A stretch of DNA of 64,000 bases from Peristeroidobacter soli (GTDB lineage Bacteria; Pseudomonadota; Gammaproteobacteria; Steroidobacterales; Steroidobacteraceae): assembly GCF_004138485.1 (NCBI RefSeq), contig NZ_ML142848.1, forward strand, positions 718,640 to 782,639. Direction: 5' to 3'. Position 1 is the stretch's first letter, and every line of letters starts with the position of its first letter. Positions 9,312-18,957 of the stretch are shown here, one piece after another. The position numbers were made by a program, and so were the translations under genes. The notes under the pieces are model-generated. The model was not told the origin of the DNA, did no database searches, and saw only the letters and a program-made list of their open reading frames with translations.

Positions 9312-10946
9312 CTAGAATTGCTGTTTTGTTTCGACGATCAGCTGCATGTTGCTGATCGAGTTGTCGCCGTCCAGCGGGAATGCCAGATCGACGTGAATCA
9401 CGTTGCCCAGGCCCGAGCGAGTATTGCCGATCCGCAGCCCGACGCCCACATCCTTCAACAACCCCAGGTTCGAATCACCCACCGGATTGTTGCCCCAGGT
9501 ACGTCCGACGTCGAAAAACGCGGCGCCGCCGATACGAAACAGACGAAATGGATACCAGTCCGTGAAATAACGCTGTTCCAGCGTGAGCAGCGCCGAAGAC
9601 GTTCCGGCCTGATAACGCAACGGATAGCCGCGCAGACCATTGTCCCCGCCCAACAGGTTCTGATGATCCAGATCCAGATTGCGCGCGGCAACGCCCTCGA
9701 TGCTGGCGAAGAACAACGCCTTTTTCGATTGCGGGACGTAGTAGCGTGCAGTCACGTCCATGATCGTGTCGTGCAACGCTCCCTCTTCCAGTCGTCCCGC
9801 CAGCGCGCCGTTGAGCAACAGCGTCGAAGCTTCGCCTACCCGAAATCCCCGACCCGCCTTGGTCGCGAACATCAGCGCTTCGCGATCCGAGCCCAGCGCA
9901 CGATCGGCCCAGCCCAGCATCGCGCTCCAGCTGGCGCCGAGATGAAAATCTTCGGTACGCCCGATCTGGTCACGATTGTGCTCCTTGACGAAATCGTCCT
10001 GCACCAGCTCGAAGCCGATCCACGGATAGACCAGCCGGCGATCCTCGGGAATCAATTGCGAGGGTGTCGAGCCGGGCACGGGGGAAAAGGATTCGTCGTC
10101 GTAAGTGATGCCGCTGGTCCAGCGCCGCGTCCAGCCGTTGACCAGTCCCGCCGACCAGCCTCCGTAGGCCGTGGCCACCTGCTTGGAGTTGCGAAACTCA
10201 TCGACGACGTGCCCGCGATCGTACAGGGATTCGATACGGTCATCGTCCATGGCCGCCACGCCAAAGGCATTGCGCGTCGTCAGCGAATAAAACGGCCGGT
10301 CCAGCTTGAAGCCGCGCGTCGAACCATCGCTGTTGTTCGAGTAATTCGCGGTCAGCGATGCCCAGGTGCCGGCCAGATGAGGATCCTTGTACTCCAGCTC
10401 GTCGGAACTGCGATCGATGCCCGACTTGTGAGACAGGGAAATCGACGTGCCCGTCCCCAGGATGTTCAGCTCCTCGAGCTCGAACCCCGAAGTATTCTTG
10501 CCGCCGTGACGACCGAAGGAAACGCCGGGGCTGAGCGTCCAGACATCGCGCGTGGTCACGCGCAGATCGACCACTCCATCGTGATAGGCAATCGGGCGGA
10601 TGGAGGCGTCGTAGAGATAGCGGGCCGAGCGCAGGATCCGCTCCGACTCATCGACACTCTGCTGCGAATAGCGCTCGCCCGGATGAAACAGCAGCTGCCG
10701 GCGAATCACCTGATCGCGCGTCTTGATCCGCAAGTTGTTGGCCAGCCGATAGAGCGCCTTGTCCTCCCGCGGGTCGGTGGTGTCGAAAACGTTCTGAGCA
10801 TCGATGACGATCTGCCCGATGACGGCGCCACTACGTTCCAGCTCATCCGTCGACGGCACGGTATCCGCCGATTCCGCACTCGCGAGTGCAGCAGCAAGCA
10901 AGCCACTGACTGCCGCGAGCAGCAGAATGCGTCGAAACTGGGCCAT
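9312..10946 (-). CDS. Omp85/BamA-superfamily outer-membrane protein (surface antigen D15 domain)
   Basis: A 544-residue protein with a signal peptide (about 1-26, ending ALASAES). One or two POTRA-like segments follow in the first 150 residues (KTRDQVIRRQLLFHPGERYS). The rest is a beta barrel containing the conserved LGGDNGLRGYPLRY loop motif of Omp85/TpsB proteins. It ends in a terminal aromatic (VETKQQF), as outer-membrane barrels do. It is shorter than BamA, with fewer POTRA domains. The start chosen gives a clean signal peptide; the open frame upstream is not signal-like. It sits 64 bp after the TonB receptor, probably in one transcript. It may insert or export a partner, or serve as a surface antigen; its role is unproven. 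Confidence 0.85.
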   Translation of the reverse strand: MAQFRRILLLAAVSGLLAAALASAESADTVPSTDELERSGAVIGQIVIDAQNVFDTTDPREDKALYRLANNLRIKTRDQVIRRQLLFHPGERYSQQSVDESERILRSARYLYDASIRPIAYHDGVVDLRVTTRDVWTLSPGVSFGRHGGKNTSGFELEELNILGTGTSISLSHKSGIDRSSDELEYKDPHLAGTWASLTANYSNNSDGSTRGFKLDRPFYSLTTRNAFGVAAMDDDRIESLYDRGHVVDEFRNSKQVATAYGGWSAGLVNGWTRRWTSGITYDDESFSPVPGSTPSQLIPEDRRLVYPWIGFELVQDDFVKEHNRDQIGRTEDFHLGASWSAMLGWADRALGSDREALMFATKAGRGFRVGEASTLLLNGALAGRLEEGALHDTIMDVTARYYVPQSKKALFFASIEGVAARNLDLDHQNLLGGDNGLRGYPLRYQAGTSSALLTLEQRYFTDWYPFRLFRIGGAAFFDVGRTWGNNPVGDSNLGLLKDVGVGLRIGNTRSGLGNVIHVDLAFPLDGDNSISNMQLIVETKQQF

Positions 10947-11010
10947 GACACCGCCATCAGGTCGCCTTTCAGTTGGACGCCGCCGCGGCTCAGAATCATT
11001 CGCTGGCTTT

Positions 11011-13320
11011 TTAGTAGCGCCACAGCACGCCGATCGACGGAATGAGCGGCAGCCACGAATCCACTGCTTGCGAGTATTGCAGTGTGCCGTCCGCGTTGCG
11101 CTCGACCTCATATTCCATGCAGCACGGATTGTTCCGGCTCAGGGCATTGTTGACTTCGACAAAGACATCCAGCGCACCGCGGCTCAGCGCAAACGTCCGG
11201 GTCAGACGCGCATCCAGCGTATTGTAAAAATCGAAACGCTCGCCATTGCGGTGGGCCACCGAGATCGCCGGCGTGCCCGAAACCGAGCTCACGGTCAGCC
11301 CCGTCGTCGGCCAGCCGGTGTGATAGGAATTTGCAAGCGTCGCGCTCCACGGCCCTCGCGACCACGAGATGCCGACGTTGATGGCATGCGTTTGATCCCA
11401 GCTGCGCAGTACATTGACGCCAACGACCCGGTCCTCGACCCGCGACCATGCGTAGCTGAACCAACCACTCCATGAGCCATGCGGGCGCAGCCGTAACAGT
11501 AACTCGACGCCACGCGCCCGCGCGCTGTGCGCATCCACGAGAACACGATCGAATTCAGCCTCCGGAAACAGCACCAGAGGATCGAACAGATTCTCGAAGT
11601 GCGGTTGAATGTCTCGATAATATTTTCGGTACAGCTCCAGCCGCAGATCGACGCCGTTCTCGAACGAATGATCCAGGCCGAGGATGGCATGGTCCGCATG
11701 CTGCACCGGATAGAAACGGTCGATCCCATCCTCGACCTGCAGCTCGTTGACCCCCTGTGACTGAAAGAACCGTCCCCAACTCGCTCGAACGCGCGTGCTC
11801 GCGCCGAGCGTGTACATGACACTCAGGCGTGGGCTCCACTGCTCACCGTCGTCCGAGTCATCGTAGGTCTGGGTGTCGACACGCATTCCGCCTTGAAGCA
11901 TCCAACGTCGGCTGAGCGTGGCACGCACATCCCAGTAGGCCGACGTTTCATAACCCTCCGGCGCCGGCGACAGAACCCGCTGCAATGCCCGGGCGGGCGA
12001 GCCCGGAAAGGGATAGTCCGGCTCGAAACGCATCTGGCTGCGATAGTCGTAACGCCCGGTGAGATAGCGGCCCTCGACACCGAAGCGATGATCTAGCGTT
12101 GCACCCGTCCACCGGTTCTCGAGTCGCAACCCCAGAATGCGAAAGTTACGTTCGTCGGCCACGCCACCGGCGCGGCGCCCCGGCTCCTCGACGCTCGCTT
12201 CACGCTCATTGAACAGCTCGGTATAGGAAGCAATCAGTCGACTGCTGGCCGCGTCCGACCATTCATGCTCCACCGTGCCCCACCCATATACGTTGTTGTA
12301 TTCGGCGCTCGCCGATTGAGTGCCTGCGGCATTGGTCGCCGTGATGCCGTCGTGCGACAGCAAGGTATTGAAGGCGACGCGCGTGGCATCGCTGACTTGG
12401 TACTCCACGCGGGCAAATGCGTCGGAATAGTCCGGCCTGCCGAACTCGTTGCCGGCGACTCGCGCGAGGTCGCCGACATTGCCGCGCCGGGCGGACACCA
12501 GAAAGCGTCCGCGGTCGTCGTCGAACTGTAGTGCGGCCAGCGCGCTGGTGTGAAACACGTTGAGGCCCACCTCGTAGTAGCGCGGCCGGTCCGGTTGAAT
12601 CGTGCTCGCGTCCACGATGGCGCTCATGCGGTCGCCATAGATCGCGGGAAAGCCGCCCGAGTAGAACTCCATGCCGGCGATGACGCGTGAGTCGAGCAGA
12701 CTGACGGGGCTCAGGAAGTTCTTCAGATGAAATGGCTCATACAGCCGCAGACCATTCAAAATGATCGCCGTCTCGCCGGGCGCGCCGCCGCGCACCGAGG
12801 CCAGGCTGGAGAATCCATTGCTCGCCGACCCGGGCAAGCGCTCGATGGCTCGCAGAGTCTCATCCGCGAGCCTGGGGATGTTTTTCAGCTGTTCCTGGGT
12901 CAGGAACGTATTCGCAGCCACATCGGACGGGGTCAGCGTGTAACGGCTGGTCTGCACCACCACTTCTTCGGGCCTGATGAAACGCGCCGGACTCTCCTGC
13001 GTCGTCACCGCCCGCTTCACGGCCGTTGGATCGGCAACCACCGCGTATACCCGCTGAACTACAGGGGACAGACTCAATCCGTGCGGGCCGAGGATTGCGC
13101 GGGCCAACTCGACACCGCTGCTCACGGCGGGCTCTTGCTCGACGCGTAGCTCTCGCGGCACGAGTTGGGAGCTGTAGATGAAGGTCAGCCCCTCGCCGCG
13201 CAGCTCGTCCAGGATCTGCGCCACCGGACGTCCCTGGTACTCCGCGAATGCCGCATCGCCCATCAGAAGACCAGCCACGCCACAGAGCGTCATCCAAGGC
13301 GCAGCTGGCCACGAACACAT
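11011..13320 (-). CDS. TonB-dependent receptor with N-terminal STN signalling domain
   Basis: A 769-residue outer-membrane transducer. It has a signal peptide to about residue 26, an STN domain at about 30-95, a TonB-box-like PEEVVVQTSR at 117-126, a plug with the QEQLKNIPRLADETLRAIER segment, and a 22-strand-type barrel ending GVLWRY. The plug/barrel style (SVRGGAPGETAIILNGLRLY) resembles receptors of the Bacteroidetes/Xanthomonadales kind for carbohydrate or peptide ligands, but the ligand is not identifiable. An ECF sigma/FecR-like pair is divergent upstream and is the likely partner. A 223-bp divergent region separates them. Confidence 0.92.
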   Translation of the reverse strand: MCSWPAAPWMTLCGVAGLLMGDAAFAEYQGRPVAQILDELRGEGLTFIYSSQLVPRELRVEQEPAVSSGVELARAILGPHGLSLSPVVQRVYAVVADPTAVKRAVTTQESPARFIRPEEVVVQTSRYTLTPSDVAANTFLTQEQLKNIPRLADETLRAIERLPGSASNGFSSLASVRGGAPGETAIILNGLRLYEPFHLKNFLSPVSLLDSRVIAGMEFYSGGFPAIYGDRMSAIVDASTIQPDRPRYYEVGLNVFHTSALAALQFDDDRGRFLVSARRGNVGDLARVAGNEFGRPDYSDAFARVEYQVSDATRVAFNTLLSHDGITATNAAGTQSASAEYNNVYGWGTVEHEWSDAASSRLIASYTELFNEREASVEEPGRRAGGVADERNFRILGLRLENRWTGATLDHRFGVEGRYLTGRYDYRSQMRFEPDYPFPGSPARALQRVLSPAPEGYETSAYWDVRATLSRRWMLQGGMRVDTQTYDDSDDGEQWSPRLSVMYTLGASTRVRASWGRFFQSQGVNELQVEDGIDRFYPVQHADHAILGLDHSFENGVDLRLELYRKYYRDIQPHFENLFDPLVLFPEAEFDRVLVDAHSARARGVELLLRLRPHGSWSGWFSYAWSRVEDRVVGVNVLRSWDQTHAINVGISWSRGPWSATLANSYHTGWPTTGLTVSSVSGTPAISVAHRNGERFDFYNTLDARLTRTFALSRGALDVFVEVNNALSRNNPCCMEYEVERNADGTLQYSQAVDSWLPLIPSIGVLWRY

Positions 13321-13543
13321 GCCTCATCGATTCCTTGGTGGTATTGGGGTGAGACGACAGCCGGCCTAATAGCATGCGGCATGTCGGAAAAAAATCGTTT
13401 TGGCGATTCGCCATCGATCTCGATGAAGCACGATTGATTGTTGCGACGGCGTCGTCTAACGCCAATGCCGATTGAAAACTCGAAGAAGGGGCATGTCCCG
13501 GCCCGCCGTATGATTCGCGCACGTCGTGTCGTCCCACGGCACG

Positions 13544-14206
13544 ATGAATAGCACCACGTCCCCCGAAAGCATCGATCAATTGTCGGTGGCGTTGTGCTCA
13601 TCGCAGGACCGGGCGCTCGTGGCCGGGGTATTGCAGGGCGACCAGCGTGCCTTCAATGAGTTCTTCAACACCTACTTCGCGCGGGTCTACCGCTTTGCCC
13701 TGCCTCGCCTGAATCGCGACCACGATGCCGCGCGCGAGGTCGTGCAGGCGACGCTCGTGAAAGGGCTCCGGGCGCTGCCCGGCTTTCGTTTCGACGCCAC
13801 GCTGTTCACCTGGCTGTGTCAGATCTGCAGACGCCAGATCGCGGACTACGTGAAGGTCAACAGCCGTCTCCGAAACAACATCGTGCTGATCGAAGACAAC
13901 CCCGAGATTCGCGACGCGCTCGAGGATGCAGAGGGAGCAGCGGAATCGGATCCGCAGCATGCGTATAGCGCCGAGGAACGACGCCACCTGGTTCGCAACA
14001 TCCTCGATCACTTGCCGGCACGCTATGGCGACGTGCTGGAGTGGAAGTACATCGATGGACACAGCGTCGAGGAAATCGGCGCCCGTCTGGGCCTGGGCCA
14101 CGGCGCGGCTCAGTCGCTGCTGGCGCGCGCCCGCGTAGCCTTTCGCCAGGCCGTCGAGACCGTATTCGGCTCAACCGCGGACGACATTCTCGCGGGCATG
14201 CAATGA
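13544..14206 (+). CDS. ECF-type RNA polymerase sigma factor
   Basis: A 220-residue sigma-70 family protein. Region 2 is at about 35-95 (FFNTYFARVYRFALPRLN and TLFTWLCQICRRQIADYV) and region 4 at about 150-205 (YGDVLEWKYIDGHSVEEIGARL). A linker of about 45 acidic residues (DNPEIRDALEDAEGAAES) makes it longer than FecI. It begins at ATG 13544; a GTG at 13526 is an alternative and neither has a strong ribosome binding site. It is followed after 10 bp by a FecR-like gene and faces the receptor gene at 11011-13320, which it probably activates. Confidence 0.88.
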   Translation: MNSTTSPESIDQLSVALCSSQDRALVAGVLQGDQRAFNEFFNTYFARVYRFALPRLNRDHDAAREVVQATLVKGLRALPGFRFDATLFTWLCQICRRQIADYVKVNSRLRNNIVLIEDNPEIRDALEDAEGAAESDPQHAYSAEERRHLVRNILDHLPARYGDVLEWKYIDGHSVEEIGARLGLGHGAAQSLLARARVAFRQAVETVFGSTADDILAGMQ

Positions 14207-14216
14207 GATCCATCCT

Positions 14217-15206
14217 ATGAACATCATTCCTGACTCCTCACCGGATGATGACCGCACCATCGGTGCGCTGTTGCGGCGGGCTGGGGCACGCGATCTGCCA
14301 CCGGCACACGTACAAAAGATTGTCTGGACCGCCGTCCACGCCGATTGGCAAGATATGATGGACGGACGCAAGCAACGTCGACGCCGCATCCTCGGCTGGA
14401 GCGTCGCTGCGGGCGTCGCCATCGTCGCATGCATCACAATGTTCGTAGTGGAACCCGCACCGATGACGGTCGCCACCATCGAACATATCGACGGACGATT
14501 GATCGCTTCGAGCAGCAAGGGTGCCTTGCCTGCTATCGCGCCGGGCGGACTCGTGGTGCCGGGCGAATCGCTGCGGACCGATGCTCACAGTCGTGCCGCG
14601 CTACGCTGGCCGGGCGGGCTATCGCTCCGTCTCGATCACGAGACCGCAATCACACTGCAATCTCCCACCCGCCTCGCACTCGTTCACGGCACCGTGTATG
14701 TCGATGCGCCCGATCACGACGACGCGCTGTCGATCGCAACGTCGTTCGGCACCGTGCATCACATCGGAACCCAGTACATGGTGGTCGCGCGACCCGGTCT
14801 GCTCGATGTGAGTATTCGCGAAGGCCGAGTCTCGATCGACAGCAACGAATCGTCATTGATCGCCTCGGCGGGCGAACGCATCCGCGTGAACGCGGAAGGA
14901 ACCGTCGAGCGCACGACCATCAGCGCCACCGATGATTCCTGGCAATGGACCGTCTCGGCCACGCCGGCATTTACAATCGACAATCAGCCTCTGGCTGCTT
15001 TTCTCGCGTGGATTTCCCGACAGACCGGGCGCCCGGTGGTGTTCGCTTCCCCGCAGGCCAGGACCGCGGCCTCCCAGGTCATTCTCAAAGGATCGATCGA
15101 AGGCCTGGACCTGGACACAGCGCTGTCCGTGGTGCTCTCCACGACGCGACTGCACCGCTATCCCACCAAAGACGATTCGATAGGCATCGCATTGACCAAG
15201 CCGTAG
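14217..15206 (+). CDS. FecR-like membrane anti-sigma regulator with C-terminal STN-like domain
   Basis: A 329-residue protein with a cytoplasmic N-terminus, one membrane helix at about 57-75 (ILGWSVAAGVAIVACITMFV) and a periplasmic FecR domain (LRWPGGLSLRLDHETAITLQ). The C-terminal 80 residues look like an STN domain (FTIDNQPLAAFLAWISRQTG and TALSVVLSTT). It resembles the FecR family more weakly than the other two regulators in this window. It sits 10 bp after the sigma gene and probably holds that sigma factor until the neighbouring receptor signals through its own STN domain. Confidence 0.82.
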   Translation: MNIIPDSSPDDDRTIGALLRRAGARDLPPAHVQKIVWTAVHADWQDMMDGRKQRRRRILGWSVAAGVAIVACITMFVVEPAPMTVATIEHIDGRLIASSSKGALPAIAPGGLVVPGESLRTDAHSRAALRWPGGLSLRLDHETAITLQSPTRLALVHGTVYVDAPDHDDALSIATSFGTVHHIGTQYMVVARPGLLDVSIREGRVSIDSNESSLIASAGERIRVNAEGTVERTTISATDDSWQWTVSATPAFTIDNQPLAAFLAWISRQTGRPVVFASPQARTAASQVILKGSIEGLDLDTALSVVLSTTRLHRYPTKDDSIGIALTKP

Positions 15207-15265
15207 CTGTCAGATTCCTATCAGCACCGCGCCGGCCAGCATGGGTAGCCCGCATCGATGACGGC

Positions 15266-16552
15266 TCAGAGGCGCGACTCCCGCTGCGGCTCCCTCATGA
15301 ACAGATAGACCAGCAGAGAACACAAGACGCAGGCGGTCACGTACCAATAGAACCAGGTTTCGTGGCCGATGTGCTTGCACCACAGAGCAATGCTTTCAGC
15401 ACTGCCGCCGAACACCGAGACCGTGATGGAGTACGGAAGGCCGACACCGAGTGCACGAATCTCCACCGGAAACAGCTCCGCTTTCACGACTGCGCTGATG
15501 GAGCTGTACAGCGATGAGATCGCCAGCGCGATCATGATCAGATAGAACGCTGTCCACGCATCATCAGCGCGCGACAGCGCGCTGAGCAACGGCACGGTCG
15601 AGAAGAGTGCCAGCACGCCGAATGCGATCAGGATGGGACGACGGCCGACCCGATCCGACAGAGCCCCCATCGGCGGCTGCAACAGCATGAACACGAACAG
15701 ACTGGCCGCGGACACCAGTGTCGACTCGCCCTTGCTGAGGCCGACGGTGTTCACCAGGAACTTCTGCATGTACGTGGTGAAGGTGTAGAAGAACAGCGTG
15801 CCGCCGACGGTGAGGCCGACGACGATCGCCACCTCCTTCGGATGTTTCAGCAGCATCGACAACTGCCCCGCCCCGGCCGCGGCATTCTTGTCCTTGCTCC
15901 GATAAGCCTCGGTCTCCTCCAGATTGCGACGCAGATACAAAGCAGCCACGGCGGCCACGGCGCCGATAGCGAACGGAATGCGCCAACCCCACGTTTCCAG
16001 CTCGTGTGCGTCGAGCACGAAGAATTGCAGCACCATGAGCACAGCCAAGGCGAGCAGCTGCCCCATGATCAATGTCACATAGAGAATGCCGGAATAGAAC
16101 CCCCGACGGCCGGCCGTGGCGATTTCGCTCATGTACGTGGCACTGGTGCCGTACTCGCCACCCACGCTGAAACCTTGCAGCAGACGGGCGAACAGCAACG
16201 ACGCAGGCGCTGCGATACCGATGGAGTCATAGGTCGGCGTGACCGCGATGATCAACGACCCCAGGCACATCAACAGCACCGACATCGTGAGCGCCGCCTT
16301 GCGGCCGTGCCGGTCCGCATAGCGCCCCATCACCCAACCGCCGATCGGACGCATCAGGAACCCCACGGCGAAGATCGCCGCGGTGTTCATCAGCTGCAGG
16401 GTGCTGTTACTCGCAGGGAAAAAGCTCGGCGCGAAATAGATGGCGAATGCCGCGTACGTATACCAGTCGTACCACTCGATGAGATTGCCGACCGAGCCGC
16501 CCACGATGGAACGCAGGCGGCTCGCCTCCCCGGCCGCTCGACCAGCAGGCAT
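15266..16552 (-). CDS. MFS transporter of the metabolite:H+ symporter family (KgtP/ProP-like)
   Basis: A 428-residue, 12-helix major facilitator. The metabolite-H+-symporter signatures are clear: GNLIEWYDWYTYAAFA at the N-terminus, MGRYADRHGRKAAL between TM2 and TM3, and LLQGFSVGGEYGTSATYMSE. Members import dicarboxylates such as 2-oxoglutarate, or osmolytes. The ATG at 16552 overlaps the stop of the upstream aminotransferase (TGATG), giving a two-gene operon. Import of an amino acceptor or related substrate for the aminotransferase is plausible but inferred. Confidence 0.9.
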   Translation of the reverse strand: MPAGRAAGEASRLRSIVGGSVGNLIEWYDWYTYAAFAIYFAPSFFPASNSTLQLMNTAAIFAVGFLMRPIGGWVMGRYADRHGRKAALTMSVLLMCLGSLIIAVTPTYDSIGIAAPASLLFARLLQGFSVGGEYGTSATYMSEIATAGRRGFYSGILYVTLIMGQLLALAVLMVLQFFVLDAHELETWGWRIPFAIGAVAAVAALYLRRNLEETEAYRSKDKNAAAGAGQLSMLLKHPKEVAIVVGLTVGGTLFFYTFTTYMQKFLVNTVGLSKGESTLVSAASLFVFMLLQPPMGALSDRVGRRPILIAFGVLALFSTVPLLSALSRADDAWTAFYLIMIALAISSLYSSISAVVKAELFPVEIRALGVGLPYSITVSVFGGSAESIALWCKHIGHETWFYWYVTACVLCSLLVYLFMREPQRESRL

Positions 16553-17931
16553 CAAGCCAGGCCGAACAGCTGCGCGGTCTGGTCGAGGCTGCGCTTCATC
16601 TTGTCGACCAGCTCATCCACCTGCGGCCGTGTGATCACCAGCGGCGGCGCGACGACCAGCGTCTGCGGACCCGCCGGCCGCATGATCAAGTTGTTCTGAA
16701 TCGCGAATTCGCGCGCCTTCACCGGCGCTTCGTGAGTCGGCGGCAGCACCTTGCGGTTGGCCTTGTCGCTGACCAGTTGCACGGCGCCGATCAGACCGAC
16801 ACCGCGCAGCTCGCCGACGATGGGATGCGCATCGGCCATCTGCTGCAGCGTCGAGCGGAAGTACGGCGCGATGTCCGATTTCACGCGCTCGACCAGCTCT
16901 TCCTTCTTCATCAGCGCGATGTTTGCAAGCGCCACCGCGCATGCCGCCGGATGACCCGAGTAAGTGAAGCCGTGATGAATCATCTTGCCGCCTTCGCTCA
17001 GCACCTCGAAGATGCGATCGTGAATGGCGACGGCGCCGATCGGCAGATAGCCCGACGACAGGCCCTTCGCCATCGGCATGAAATCCGGCTCGATGCCGTA
17101 GGTCTGGGAGCCGAACCATTCGCCGGTACGACCGAAGCCGCAGATCACTTCGTCCGCGACCACCAGCACGTCGTACTTCTTGCAGATGCGCTGAATTTCC
17201 GGCCAATAGGTCGACGGTGGATCGATGCCGCCGCCGGCGCCCTGGCACGGCTCGCCGATGAAGGCCGCGACATTGTCGGCACCGAGCTCGAGAATCTTTT
17301 TCTCCAGCTCGCGCGCCGCCTGCAAGCCGAACTCTTCCTTCGACAGGTCGCCGCCCTGCGTGTACCAGTGCGGATGAATGATGTGCGCGAAGTGCGGCAA
17401 CATCTCGTGATCCTGATCGTGCATGGGCGGCATGCCGCCGAGGCTCGAGGTGGCGACCGTGCTGCCGTGATAGCCCCATTGCCGACCGATGAAGGTGCGC
17501 TTGGTCGGCTTGCCTCGCAGCTTCCAGTAGTAGCGCGCGAGACGAATCACCGTGTCGTTGGCTTCCGAACCGGAGTTGGTGAAAAAGAACCGGTTCAGGC
17601 CGGGCGGCGTGAGCTCCGACAGCACATGGCTCAGCTCGATCTGGCTCGGTGTCGACGTCTGGAAGAAGCTGTTGTAGTACGGCAGCGTCTTCAGCTGTTC
17701 GTTGGCGGCGTCGATCAGCTCCTGACGGCCGTAACCCACGGCCACGCACCACAGACCGGCCATGCCGTCGAGGATCTTGTTGCCCTCACTGTCCCAGATG
17801 TAAACGCCTTCGGCGCGCGTGATGACGCGAGTGCCCTTCTTGTTCAGGTCCCTCGGGTCGGTGAACGGGTGCATGTGATGCGCCCGGTCCAGGCCCTGCC
17901 ATTGCTGAGTGGTTCGCACGATCTGTGACAT
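16552..17931 (-). CDS. Class III PLP-dependent aminotransferase, putrescine/omega-amino acid:pyruvate type
   Basis: A 459-residue cytoplasmic aminotransferase. The PLP lysine is in MAKGLSSGYLPIG near residue 288, the cofactor-binding aspartate in VVADEVICGFGRTG, and the phosphate-binding region in FFTNSGSEANDT. Overall it resembles SpuC-type putrescine or diamine:pyruvate aminotransferases and beta-alanine:pyruvate aminotransferases; the exact amine donor cannot be fixed by reading. An AGAGGA lies upstream of the ATG. It is first in an operon with an MFS permease and divergent from an SDR gene, consistent with amine or amino acid catabolism. Confidence 0.9.
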   Translation of the reverse strand: MSQIVRTTQQWQGLDRAHHMHPFTDPRDLNKKGTRVITRAEGVYIWDSEGNKILDGMAGLWCVAVGYGRQELIDAANEQLKTLPYYNSFFQTSTPSQIELSHVLSELTPPGLNRFFFTNSGSEANDTVIRLARYYWKLRGKPTKRTFIGRQWGYHGSTVATSSLGGMPPMHDQDHEMLPHFAHIIHPHWYTQGGDLSKEEFGLQAARELEKKILELGADNVAAFIGEPCQGAGGGIDPPSTYWPEIQRICKKYDVLVVADEVICGFGRTGEWFGSQTYGIEPDFMPMAKGLSSGYLPIGAVAIHDRIFEVLSEGGKMIHHGFTYSGHPAACAVALANIALMKKEELVERVKSDIAPYFRSTLQQMADAHPIVGELRGVGLIGAVQLVSDKANRKVLPPTHEAPVKAREFAIQNNLIMRPAGPQTLVVAPPLVITRPQVDELVDKMKRSLDQTAQLFGLA

Positions 17932-18072
17932 GATGAAATCCTCTTACCGTGCGGGGAGGATATGTCGATGTCATGCGCTTCAAGGGTGCAAAGGTAGCAG
18001 GGTCGTGGTGTTGATCCAGCACCGCTGAGCTGACACGGTGACCTATCCACACCGCACTGATCGATGCCGCAC

Positions 18073-18095
18073 CGGCCTGCCTCGGGAGCAGGCCG
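18073..18095. promoter_or_regulatory. Perfect 8-bp hairpin in the aminotransferase/SDR divergent region
   Basis: CGGCCTGC (18073-18080) and GCAGGCCG (18088-18095) form a perfect stem with a 7-nt loop, 36 bp before the SDR start. No T tract follows in either direction, so it is not an intrinsic terminator. It may be an operator or a leader hairpin of the SDR transcript. Confidence 0.4.
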
Positions 18096-18131
18096 CATAC
18101 TGCGCGCTGGTCCCGAATCAGACATCGGCTC

Positions 18132-18884
18132 ATGAGCAGGCTCGCCCGCAAAACCGCCATCATCACTGGAGCCACCTCGGGCATCGGTGCCGCAACCGCC
18201 GTGCTATTCGCCGAACACGGTGCCAATCTCGTGCTCACCGGCCGGCGCGCCAGGCTCGGTGAAGATGTTGCCAGACAATGTCGGGATGTCGGCGCCGAGT
18301 GCGTCTTCGTCGAGACGGACCACACGCAGCTGGGCGATTGTGAAGAGGTCGTTCAGACCGCGCTCGACGCGTTCGGCGGCATCGACATTCTGTTCAACAA
18401 CGCGGGCATCGTTCCTCGCGGCACCGCCGAGACTACGGAACTATCGATGTGGCAAGCGACATTCGATACCAATGTGACGGCGGTGTGGCAGATGTGCCGG
18501 CTGGTGTTGCCCCACATGCGCGCTCGCGGCGGCGGAGCCATCGTCAACCACGGTTCAGACTGGTCGGTGGTCGGTGGCACCAACGCCCTCGCCTACGTCG
18601 CGAGCAAGGGCGCCTTGGCCATGATGACCAAAGCCATGGCGCTCGACCATGCGGCCGACAACATCCGCGTCAACGCAGTCTGCCCCGGCGACACGTTCGT
18701 CGAACGCTTCCAGAAGAAATTGACCACCGCGCAGGCCATCGCTCAGGCAAGCGCCCACATTCCCTTGAAACGTTTTGCCTCGCCCGCCGAAATCGCATAC
18801 GCAGTGCTGTACCTCGCCTCGCCCGAGTCTTCGTATGTCACTGGCCATCTGCTGCTGGTCGACGGTGGCCACACTGCGCAATAA
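18132..18884 (+). CDS. Short-chain dehydrogenase/reductase (SDR, classical type)
   Basis: A 250-residue cytoplasmic NAD(P)-dependent oxidoreductase. It has the Rossmann glycine motif TGATSGIGAAT at about 12-22, NNAG in the cofactor site, the catalytic serine in NHGSDWS, and the catalytic YVASK pair. It ends with the GG of VTGHLLLVDGGH typical of FabG-like SDRs. The substrate is not recognisable. It is divergent from the aminotransferase operon across 200 bp and may belong to the same pathway. No clear ribosome binding site precedes the ATG. Confidence 0.9.
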   Translation: MSRLARKTAIITGATSGIGAATAVLFAEHGANLVLTGRRARLGEDVARQCRDVGAECVFVETDHTQLGDCEEVVQTALDAFGGIDILFNNAGIVPRGTAETTELSMWQATFDTNVTAVWQMCRLVLPHMRARGGGAIVNHGSDWSVVGGTNALAYVASKGALAMMTKAMALDHAADNIRVNAVCPGDTFVERFQKKLTTAQAIAQASAHIPLKRFASPAEIAYAVLYLASPESSYVTGHLLLVDGGHTAQ

Positions 18885-18957
18885 GCGGGGACCCCGACCT
18901 CTACTTGCATAGCGCCGAGTGTTCGCCTCGCTCGCCTCCAGAGGCCATTGGAGCGCC

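Noticed and set aside
9087-11045. 652-codon plus-strand frame over the Omp85-like gene
   Set aside because: Antisense shadow; composition is Arg/Gln-rich and no domain is visible.
13388-13410. Hairpin followed by Ts on the minus strand upstream of the second receptor
   Set aside because: The stem is only 5 bp (AATCG with CGATT). That is too weak to call an attenuator or terminator.
17950-17965. TGCGGGG near the aminotransferase start as a further copy of the stress element
   Set aside because: Only the 7-base core matches, which is expected by chance in this GC-rich DNA; the rest differs.
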